From NCBI GenBank assembly GCA_021161305.1, contig JAGHAW010000043.1, forward strand, positions 1 to 5,405: 5,405 bases of DNA, written 5' to 3'. The notes beneath the pieces were generated by a model, which did no database searches, had not been told where the DNA came from, and saw only the letters and a list, made by a program, of their open reading frames with translations. Of the stretch, positions 1 through 5,405 are shown in pieces. Origin of the DNA: Sulfurimonas sp. (GTDB lineage Bacteria > Campylobacterota > Campylobacteria > Campylobacterales > Sulfurimonadaceae). Position numbers and translations under genes: made by a program. The stretch's first letter is position 1. Every line of letters starts with the position of its first letter.

Positions 1-1
1 A

Positions 2-43
2 TACTATAATGATAAAAACACTTTAGGATTTTTTTGGATATAA
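2..43 (+). CDS. Possible 3' end of an upstream gene (partial, unidentified)
   Basis: The second frame is open from the window edge to a TAA at 41-43 and would encode a C-terminus ending NDKNTLGFFWI. The other two forward frames are closed by stops at 7-9 and 24-26, so a co-directional upstream gene reaching this point would have to end here. It would overlap the glnD start by 10 bp, which is common in tightly packed operons. Thirteen open codons are expected by chance about half the time, so the support is weak and the product cannot be named. Confidence 0.3.
   Translation, partial: YYNDKNTLGFFWI
5..10 (+). promoter_or_regulatory. Candidate -10 box (TATAAT) upstream of glnD
   Basis: A perfect TATAAT hexamer lies 23 bp before the TTG start of glnD, which would give a leader of roughly 17 nt. 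Sigma-70 promoters in Campylobacterota depend mainly on the -10 box, with a poorly conserved -35 region. The region where a -35 or a T-rich periodic tract would lie is outside the window. In AT-rich DNA such a hexamer occurs often by chance, and the site could lie inside an upstream gene. Confidence 0.3.
25..28 (+). promoter_or_regulatory. Ribosome binding site (AGGA) for glnD
   Basis: AGGA sits 5 nt before the TTG at 34. It decides the start: an in-frame TAA at 13-15 rules out a longer protein, no in-frame ATG occurs until residue 63, and the N-terminus reading MDIKLQIEDI suits the family. ATT at 28-30 is the only other near-start codon, and it overlaps the AGGA. Confidence 0.6.
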
Positions 44-1737
44 AACTACAAATAGAAGACATCATAGAAAGAAATGGTTCAGACTTTGAACTTTCAAAAC
101 TTTTTAAAACCTATATAAATGAGTATAAAAGTTCTCTTGGTGAGCTTTTTCAAAGTTCTCAAGGTAAAGATTTTTTAGTAAAACATACTAAAAAATTAGA
201 TTCTATAATTGACCTGATGTATAAAACTATTTTAAGACGGGTCTTTGGCAACTATCTGCCTATGAGAAGTTCTATCCCCATCGCTATAGTTGCACTTGGC
301 AGTTATGGCAGAGAACAGTTATGCGTTCATAGTGACATTGATTTGCTTATAGTTTATGAAAAAGTTGAGGGTTACAATAGTGAACTTATCATTGAAAAAC
401 TATTTTATCTAGCTCTTGATTCTGGGCTTAAACTCGGTCACAGAGTACATGAAACAAATGATCTTTTTAAGGCTGCTGGAGAAGATATAACCATCAGAAC
501 AGCACTCATGGAATCCAGATTTATAACCGGTTCTCCATTTACTTGGCACTCCACTCAAAATGAACTAACTAAAATCAGACTATATAAACAAAAAGAATTT
601 ATCTTAGCGAAGCTTGAAGAAGCCCAAGTGAGACGCAAAAAATACCCTACTTCTATGCAACCAAACATCAAAGAGAGTGTAGGTGGTCTGCGAGACTCCC
701 AACTTCTATACTGGTTAGCACAAACCATCTATGGAGTTACAAGATTAAGAGATTTGACAGGCAATCTCTTTTCTGAAAACGAATACAGAGAGTATCGTAT
801 AGCCCTTGAACTTTTATTTCGTGTTAGAAGTGCTTTGCATCTTATAGCAAATAAACAGGAAGATAGACTTTTACTCCAACACATGCCGGAAATCAGCCAT
901 ATGCTTGGCTTTAAAAATGAGCAAAAAATGGTTACAAAAGTTCTTCAAGCTCAGTGGCGAATAAGTAACTTCACTCAAATTTTTGCTAAAAAAATGGTTA
1001 GACCATATATAGTAGATATGAAGCATCTAAAAGAGTTTAAAGCCAATCGTTTAAGCCGAGGAATTTATGAACTTGATAATCGAATCTATGCCTCTTTTAA
1101 TCTTAAGATTCAACCCATAAACTCTCTGCTGGAAATTTTAGTATCACTTGAAGATAAGCCTTACCATTTTGATGCAGGATTTTTAAACCTCTTTACCTAT
1201 ACAAAAATTTCACGCCCATTAAAGCCAAAAACATACGCACTGCTAAAAGAACTTTTTGCAAAAGAAAATATGTACTGCTTTTTAAAACTCTTTTATGACG
1301 CTGGGATACTTCACCATCTCTTTACAAACTTTAGAAAAGTTCTTCATCTTCCACAATTTGACGGTTATCATTACTACCCCGTTGATGTTCATTCTCTAAA
1401 AGCAGTCCAAGCCATTGAAAATATAAAGGAGCCTTTTTTACAAGAACTGTATAATGAACTTAATGCAGATGAAAAGATTTTACTAAAAGTTGTAACTCTT
1501 TTGCATGATACAGGAAAAGGAAGAAAACAGGATCATGGTGAAGTTGGAGCAAAACTTATAGTTCCTTTTGCATCGCACTTAAAGTTTAAAGATGAACTTA
1601 TAGAACAAGCCTCTCTTCTTATAAAAAATCATACACTCATGAGTAATACTGCATTTAAAGAGAATATTCACAATGAAAAAACCCTCTATAAATTTATGTC
1701 AAATATAAAAGATACAAAAAACTTAAAACTTCTCTAA
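34..1737 (+). CDS. glnD: N-terminal GlnD fragment: nucleotidyltransferase plus most of the HD domain (567 aa)
   Basis: This is what would be translated if the TAA at 1735-1737 terminates. The product keeps the complete nucleotidyltransferase domain (roughly residues 60-200; GSYGRE 89-94, DID 101-103), the GlnD-specific helical linker (VGGLRD 216-221), and the HD domain up to residue 567 with VDVHS (450-454), LLHDTGKG (489-496), QDHGEVG (499-505) and KNHTLMS (531-537). It stops seven codons before the conserved LTYADI aspartate that closes the HD metal site, and it lacks both ACT domains. From family knowledge it might keep some uridylyltransferase activity, lose most uridylyl-removing activity and respond poorly to glutamine; this is inference. 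It is an alternative reading of the first part of the interrupted glnD entry, not an additional gene. Confidence 0.8.
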   Translation: MDIKLQIEDIIERNGSDFELSKLFKTYINEYKSSLGELFQSSQGKDFLVKHTKKLDSIIDLMYKTILRRVFGNYLPMRSSIPIAIVALGSYGREQLCVHSDIDLLIVYEKVEGYNSELIIEKLFYLALDSGLKLGHRVHETNDLFKAAGEDITIRTALMESRFITGSPFTWHSTQNELTKIRLYKQKEFILAKLEEAQVRRKKYPTSMQPNIKESVGGLRDSQLLYWLAQTIYGVTRLRDLTGNLFSENEYREYRIALELLFRVRSALHLIANKQEDRLLLQHMPEISHMLGFKNEQKMVTKVLQAQWRISNFTQIFAKKMVRPYIVDMKHLKEFKANRLSRGIYELDNRIYASFNLKIQPINSLLEILVSLEDKPYHFDAGFLNLFTYTKISRPLKPKTYALLKELFAKENMYCFLKLFYDAGILHHLFTNFRKVLHLPQFDGYHYYPVDVHSLKAVQAIENIKEPFLQELYNELNADEKILLKVVTLLHDTGKGRKQDHGEVGAKLIVPFASHLKFKDELIEQASLLIKNHTLMSNTAFKENIHNEKTLYKFMSNIKDTKNLKLL

Positions 1738-2547
1738 CTTCTTACCTATGCGGATATAAATGGTGTTGGCGAAGATACTTTTAACTCTTTTCGTTCTAAA
1801 CTGCTTTATGATTTATATAAAAGTGCTTTGGAAATTTCACAAAACAGTGACAGAATCACAGATGCAACAAAAAGATTAAATATAGAAAAAAGAGTGAAAA
1901 ATTTAGATGATTTCAAATCACTGCCTAGACTTTTACAAAAAAAAGTACTTAGTATTGAATCAAATCTATTTTTCTTTAAACACACTCCAAACGACATTAT
2001 TAACATCGCTAAACAAGCAAAAGAAACTAAAGAGTATGATTTTAATATCTATGCAAATGATTCGCTAAGCATAGAGATATTTAGAAAAGTTCCACTAAAT
2101 ATAGGCTACCTTTTAGGAACTCTAACTCATCTTGATGTTGCTTCTATGGAGATTTTAACACTCTTTAATGATGTCAAGTATTTTAAAATAGAGTTTATTA
2201 AAAGCGTAGAGGGCGATGAACTTATTGAGCTAAATGATATTATAAAAAATGCTTTTGATATGAGTAGACATGTGAAACTACAAAATATTCTAATTAAAAA
2301 AAGTGAGATAAACATAGATTATGAACACTCACTTACACATGCCGAACTTAGCATAAACACAACTAACCAAAGAGGTCTTTTAGCTTATGTAATGGAGTGT
2401 TTCGAAGAGCTTCATATCAATATTGTCACAGCTAAGGTACATAGCACAAAACACAAAGTAAGAGATAGTTTCTTAATGGAAAAACAAAACGATATATGTA
2501 ATAATGTCGATAAAATTTATGAACTACTAACTAAACAGGAAATATAA
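1738..2547 (+). pseudogene. glnD: C-terminal GlnD remnant: HD end and two ACT domains, without its own start
   Basis: This stretch is in the same frame as the 5' part and encodes LLTYADINGVG, the end of the HD domain, followed by helices, the FFFKHTPNDI segment and two ACT domains. ACT domains bind small effectors, glutamine in GlnD. The first usable in-frame start is TTG at 1828 (an open frame of 239 residues), but it has no purine-rich ribosome binding site and lies inside a helix, after the conserved LTYADI segment. An independent gene is therefore unlikely, and the stretch is better read as the second part of glnD. It ends with the AGGA that serves glmS. Base composition and codon use look like the 5' part, with no sign of decay. 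Confidence 0.8.
2537..2540 (+). promoter_or_regulatory. Ribosome binding site (AGGA) for glmS inside the glnD 3' end
   Basis: AGGA lies 7 nt before the glmS ATG at 2548, within the last codons of glnD, whose TAA (2545-2547) touches that ATG. A ribosome finishing glnD would be in place to restart at glmS, the classic geometry for translational coupling. Confidence 0.7.
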
Positions 2548-4362
2548 ATGTGTGGAATTGTTGGATATATAGGTAATAAAAACACTAAAGAGATTTTACT
2601 CTCTGGGCTTAAAGAGTTAGAGTACAGAGGATATGATTCTGCTGGAATTGCAGTGCTTCAAAATGATAATTTTCAAAGTTACAAAGCTATCGGAAAACTG
2701 GTAAATCTTGAAGAAAAAACTAAAAATTTTATAACTGACAATTTTGCAATAGGCATAGGTCATACTCGCTGGGCAACACATGGAAAACCAACAGAACTAA
2801 ATGCACATCCACACACAGGGGAAAGTTCTTATGTAGTTCATAACGGCATTATAGAAAACTATGCCAAATTAAAAAAGGAACTTATCGCGGATGGGGTAAG
2901 GTTTTTAAGTCAAACAGATACAGAAGTTATAGTTCATCAGTTTGAAAAAAATCTAAAATCTACTTCTACTGCCTTTGATGCCTTCTCTAAAACTATAAAA
3001 AAACTTGAGGGTACTTACGCCATTTTACTTGTTACAAAGAGTGAAAAAGAGAGTATATTTTTTGCAAAACATGGCTCACCTATGCTAGTCGGTACAAACT
3101 CTGAAAATGAAAAATACTTTGCCTCTTCTGATGCCCCTCTTATTGGTCAATGCAACGATGTCAATTACTTTGAAGATGGTGATTACGGTTATGTGAACAT
3201 CGACGAGTTGACTATTTTTGATATAAATGGAGAAAAAAAAGAACCTATTTTTACAAAACTTTCACAAAATAAACTCTCTGCCCAAAAAGACGGTTTCAGA
3301 TTTTTTATGGAAAAAGAGATTTATGAACAGGGAGATGTAATAGCAGATACTCTTATGGGTCGTCTAAATGATAAGGAAATTATATTTGATGAGTTGGATG
3401 ATTCTTTATTTGATGGTATAAATGAGATAAAACTCTGTGCATGTGGAACCTCTTACCACTCTGCTCTTAGTGCTACTTACCTCTTTGAAAGATATGCAAA
3501 GATTAAAACTTCTGTTGAGATAGCTAGTGAATTTAGATATAGAAAACCTATAATGTCAAAAGACACCCTTTTTGTTGTAATTTCACAAAGTGGAGAAACT
3601 GCTGACACACTCGAAACACTGAAAATGGCAAAAAAAGTTGGACTTAAAACTCTGGTTATTTGTAATGTTGATAACTCCTCTATGGTTAGACTTGCTGATA
3701 CTTGCATATTGACTCGTGCAGGAGTTGAGAAGGGTGTAGCATCTACAAAAGCCTTTGCAACACAAGTTACAATTTTTTGGATGATGAGTCTATATATTGC
3801 ACAACGAAGAGACTCTCTTGGGACTAAAGAGATTTCAAGACAAATCTCACTTATTCGTGCTATTCCTACCTCTGTTAAGGTCAAAGATTCTCTACATGAA
3901 AGAATCAAAAGACTCTCAAAAAGATACCTGCACGGTCACGGTTTTTTCTTTATAGGTCGAGATATTTTTTTCCCACTTGCTCTTGAAGGTGCATTAAAAC
4001 TAAAAGAAATCTCATACCTACATGCCGAAGGTTATCCATCAGGAGAGATGAAGCATGGTCCTATCGCATTAGCTGACCCTGAGCTTTTTACTATAGCTCT
4101 GCTTCCACAACATCTGCTTTATGAAAAATCTAAAAGCAATGTAGAAGAACTTAGTGCAAGAGATTCAACTATCTGTGCCATAAGTGCTTTAGAGTTTGAT
4201 AAAGCTGATGATTTTATCAAAATTTCATCTCATCAAGACTATATGCTGGAATTTTTTGAGATGATGGTTGTAGTTCAACTTCTCTCACTTGAAATTTCTG
4301 TAAGACTTGGTAATGATGTAGATATGCCAAGAAATCTGGCAAAAAGTGTAACTGTAGAATAA
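2548..4362 (+). CDS. glmS: Glutamine--fructose-6-phosphate aminotransferase (isomerizing), GlmS
   Basis: GlmS converts fructose-6-phosphate and glutamine to glucosamine-6-phosphate and glutamate in the cytoplasm. This is the first committed step to UDP-GlcNAc for peptidoglycan and lipid A, and it is essential without external amino sugars. At 604 aa the protein is full length for the family (about 600-610). The N-terminal glutamine amidotransferase (class II, Ntn) domain starts MCGIVGYIG, with Cys2 becoming the nucleophile after Met removal; further motifs are EYRGYDSAG (25-33), HTRWATHG (72-79), HNGIIENY (98-105) and SQTDTE (121-126). Two SIS sugar-isomerase domains follow (about 288-430 and 455-595), with CGTSYHSA (299-306), SQSGETADT (346-354), GVASTKAF (396-403), KEISYLHAEGYPSGEMKHGP (486-505, including E487 and H503) and the C-terminal tail NLAKSVTVE with K599. 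No key residue is missing. The ATG directly follows the glnD stop, implying an operon. No upstream space exists for a glmS ribozyme. Confidence 0.98.
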   Translation: MCGIVGYIGNKNTKEILLSGLKELEYRGYDSAGIAVLQNDNFQSYKAIGKLVNLEEKTKNFITDNFAIGIGHTRWATHGKPTELNAHPHTGESSYVVHNGIIENYAKLKKELIADGVRFLSQTDTEVIVHQFEKNLKSTSTAFDAFSKTIKKLEGTYAILLVTKSEKESIFFAKHGSPMLVGTNSENEKYFASSDAPLIGQCNDVNYFEDGDYGYVNIDELTIFDINGEKKEPIFTKLSQNKLSAQKDGFRFFMEKEIYEQGDVIADTLMGRLNDKEIIFDELDDSLFDGINEIKLCACGTSYHSALSATYLFERYAKIKTSVEIASEFRYRKPIMSKDTLFVVISQSGETADTLETLKMAKKVGLKTLVICNVDNSSMVRLADTCILTRAGVEKGVASTKAFATQVTIFWMMSLYIAQRRDSLGTKEISRQISLIRAIPTSVKVKDSLHERIKRLSKRYLHGHGFFFIGRDIFFPLALEGALKLKEISYLHAEGYPSGEMKHGPIALADPELFTIALLPQHLLYEKSKSNVEELSARDSTICAISALEFDKADDFIKISSHQDYMLEFFEMMVVVQLLSLEISVRLGNDVDMPRNLAKSVTVE

Positions 4363-4390
4363 AGGGCATCTCTAAAGTTAATTCACTATT

Positions 4391-4446
4391 TCACTTTAAA
4401 TTTATTTTTTATTAGATACTATTTATAACTAATAAATTTAAAGTGA
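4391..4446. repeat. Perfect 16-bp inverted repeat in the glmS/sensor spacer
   Basis: The left arm TCACTTTAAATTTATT (4391-4406) is the exact reverse complement of the right arm AATAAATTTAAAGTGA (4431-4446), separated by 24 bp. The loop offers a second, slipped pairing: TTTATTAG (4408-4415) with CTAATAAA (4429-4436). The right arm ends 7 nt before the ATG of the sensor gene and carries the GTGA of its only weak ribosome-binding match. It could be an operator for a dimeric regulator, an mRNA hairpin that hides the start region, or a weak AT-rich terminator. No T-run follows the right arm, so terminator is the least likely reading on the plus strand. Confidence 0.75.
4401..4429 (+). promoter_or_regulatory. 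Candidate promoter for the haem-sensor gene
   Basis: TATAAC (4424-4429) resembles a -10 box and is preceded by a T-rich tract (4401-4413), a layout typical of Campylobacterota sigma-70 promoters, which often lack a clear -35. Transcription would start near 4436, inside the right arm of the inverted repeat, giving a very short leader. The 91-bp spacer after glmS is the longest non-coding stretch in the window, which fits a new transcription unit. The call rests on motif position only. Confidence 0.35.
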
Positions 4447-4453
4447 TTATATT

Positions 4454-5405
4454 ATGAAAACAAAATCAAAACTTCTTTTTCTGACAACGGGGTTGTTACT
4501 CCTTTTAAGTCTGGCTACCATTATCAATGTCTCTATAAATTTTAGAGACTATAGCATCAACAGTGTAATTGAAAAATCAAAAATGACTGCCTCTATCGTG
4601 GAAAATGGTCTTACTGCTCATATGGTCAATGGAACAATGGACAAAAGAAAATATTTTATAAATCGAATCTCACAGAACGATGATATTAAATCACTTTGGT
4701 TAGTTCGTTCACAAAATGTTATCAAACAGTATGGAGAGGGACTTAACCGTGAAACTCCAAGAGATGCCATAGATAAAGAAGTTCTTAAAAATAGTAAAAG
4801 CATCAAAAAGATCATAGAAGACAAAGATAAACTTATACTTAGAGTAACCATACCATATAAAGCTGCTACATCTGGTACTCCTAACTGTTTAAGTTGTCAT
4901 GATGTAACAAGGGGAGACACTCTTGGTGCTATTAGTATGGAGTTTGATATTACAAACACAAGAACTAACGGTTACTATACAGTAGTAAAAATTCTGGCAA
5001 TTAATCTAATCTTTTTACTTTTTGTACTTATATTAATTAACTATCTTATCTCTCCCTATACCAAACTATTCACAAATATGAAAAATGGAATTGAAAAAGC
5101 GTATAGTGGTGATTTTACTCATAAATTTAACACAACGATTAAAGGTGATGCAAAAGATATAGTCCAACATATGAACACTCTTTTTTCTAAAATGCAAGAG
5201 ACTTTTGGAGATATAAAACATAATCTTGCAACTTTTATCCCACAAAGCAATACACCAACTTCTGATCCACTATATGAAGCAAAAATAATCATCCAAGAGC
5301 TTTCAGATATATATAAATTTAAAAAAACTATAGAACGAGATTTTTCAAAAGAGAGCGTTTACGATAGAGTTATTGACCTTATAAAATATAAATACTCCAT
5401 AGAAC
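4454..5405 (+). CDS. Membrane-anchored sensor with periplasmic haem-c (CxxCH) domain; 3' end outside the window
   Basis: The frame is open from ATG 4454 to the window edge (317 codons). The N-terminus is a basic start then a hydrophobic segment (about residues 7-27), acting as an uncleaved signal anchor. A periplasmic domain (about 28-176) contains CLSCHD, with C145 and C148 placed for covalent haem c attachment and H149 as proximal ligand. This CxxCH near the end of a PAS-like fold, followed by a strand (LGAISMEFDI), recalls the DUF3365/Tll0287-like haem sensors. A second membrane helix spans about 177-199. Then come a HAMP-like linker (about 200-252) and a helical region ending YDRVIDLIKYKYSIE, which looks like the start of a GAF-type domain. 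Similar Sulfurimonas proteins, as I recall them, end in GGDEF, so a diguanylate cyclase is my best guess; a histidine kinase is also possible. It probably senses redox state, oxygen or nitric oxide at the cell surface. The ribosome binding site is weak (GTGAT, 4443-4447). Confidence 0.85.
   Translation, partial: MKTKSKLLFLTTGLLLLLSLATIINVSINFRDYSINSVIEKSKMTASIVENGLTAHMVNGTMDKRKYFINRISQNDDIKSLWLVRSQNVIKQYGEGLNRETPRDAIDKEVLKNSKSIKKIIEDKDKLILRVTIPYKAATSGTPNCLSCHDVTRGDTLGAISMEFDITNTRTNGYYTVVKILAINLIFLLFVLILINYLISPYTKLFTNMKNGIEKAYSGDFTHKFNTTIKGDAKDIVQHMNTLFSKMQETFGDIKHNLATFIPQSNTPTSDPLYEAKIIIQELSDIYKFKKTIERDFSKESVYDRVIDLIKYKYSIE

Larger units (their letters stand above)
34..2547 (+). pseudogene. 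glnD: Bifunctional [protein-PII] uridylyltransferase / uridylyl-removing enzyme, interrupted by one in-frame stop
   Basis: GlnD uridylylates the PII protein (GlnB/GlnK) when glutamine is low and removes UMP when glutamine is high, so it is the cytoplasmic glutamine sensor of nitrogen control. Read through the stop, the gene is 837 residues, near the length of E. coli GlnD (about 890). Domains in order: nucleotidyltransferase with GSYGRE (89-94) and the catalytic DID (101-103); the GlnD linker motif KESVGGLRD (213-221); HD domain with H453, H491-D492, H501, H533 and D574; an FFFKHTP segment (about 646-652) matching the YFVRHSP region of E. coli GlnD; ACT1 (about 669-741) and ACT2 (about 769-834, with QRGLLAYV). 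Codon 568 (1735-1737) is TAA. The frame does not shift, and no residue is missing when LKLL-stop-LLTYADI is set against LRYLVCLTVADI of E. coli, so one base change explains the break. The rest is undamaged, meaning a very recent mutation or a sequencing error. TTG start; glmS follows with no gap. Confidence 0.9.

Noticed and set aside
1735..1737. TAA reassigned to an amino acid in this organism
   Set aside because: glmS ends with TAA directly after its conserved C-terminal motif NLAKSVTVE, and glnD itself ends with TAA next to the glmS start, so TAA works as a stop here.
1700..1760. Frameshift or programmed slippage between the two glnD parts
   Set aside because: Both parts are in the same frame (34, 1735 and 1828 are all the same phase), and the alignment across the stop needs no inserted or lost base.
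1806..2315. Minus-strand open frames of about 60-66 residues within the 3' part of glnD
   Set aside because: They are short, hydrophobic by virtue of being antisense to Lys/Glu-rich coding sequence, and without a convincing ribosome binding site or family match.
1738..2547. A separate, deliberately split GlnD subunit starting at TTG 1828
   Set aside because: The start lacks a ribosome binding site, lies after conserved HD residues that would then be translated in neither product, and the frame is continuous with the 5' part apart from one codon.
2480..2547. glmS ribozyme/riboswitch upstream of glmS
   Set aside because: The upstream bases are the coding end of glnD with no untranslated leader, leaving no room for the roughly 150-nt ribozyme known from Firmicutes.
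3477..3908. 143-residue open frame on the minus strand inside glmS
   Set aside because: It lies entirely within the conserved SIS-domain coding region of glmS on the other strand, has no recognisable domain and is best explained as a shadow frame.
4363..4453. Rho-independent terminator after glmS
   Set aside because: The inverted repeat has an almost pure AT stem and no T-run after the right arm on the plus strand, so it does not fit an intrinsic terminator well.
4618..4851. 77-residue open frame on the minus strand
   Set aside because: It is antisense to the periplasmic domain of the haem-sensor gene, whose coding signal (two membrane helices and CxxCH) is far stronger.

Overview
The window is AT-rich and encodes Lys/Asn/Ile/Phe-rich proteins. 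Gene style and protein sequence suggest a member of the Campylobacterota (formerly Epsilonproteobacteria), most like Sulfurimonas or a close relative. The lineage is inferred from remembered family resemblance, not from a search. All recognised genes lie on the plus strand and the DNA is almost fully coding.

Layout. Bases 1-43 may hold the last codons of an upstream gene and contain a TATAAT hexamer. Bases 34-2547 are glnD, the bifunctional PII uridylyltransferase / uridylyl-removing enzyme, interrupted at codon 568 by one in-frame TAA (1735-1737). The reading frame continues unchanged after the stop for 269 sense codons and contains the rest of the HD domain and both ACT domains. This is therefore a nonsense change or a base-call error, not a frameshift and not two genes. 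Bases 2548-4362 are an intact glmS (glutamine:fructose-6-phosphate amidotransferase), whose ATG directly abuts the glnD stop. Bases 4363-4453 are a short AT-rich spacer with a perfect 16-bp inverted repeat. From 4454 to the window edge runs the start of a membrane-anchored sensor protein with a periplasmic CxxCH haem-c motif; its output domain lies outside the window.

How the genes relate. GlnD senses glutamine and sets the uridylylation state of PII, while GlmS spends glutamine to make glucosamine-6-phosphate for peptidoglycan and lipopolysaccharide. The zero-spacing arrangement suggests co-transcription and probably translational coupling. If the TAA is real, the truncated GlnD would lose the last conserved HD aspartate and all glutamine-sensing ACT domains, and about 810 nt of mRNA upstream of the essential glmS would go untranslated. 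The sensor gene looks like a separate transcription unit.

I see no mobile element, CRISPR array, tRNA, rRNA or clearly new biological system. The points most worth checking are the glnD stop codon and the inverted repeat before the sensor gene.
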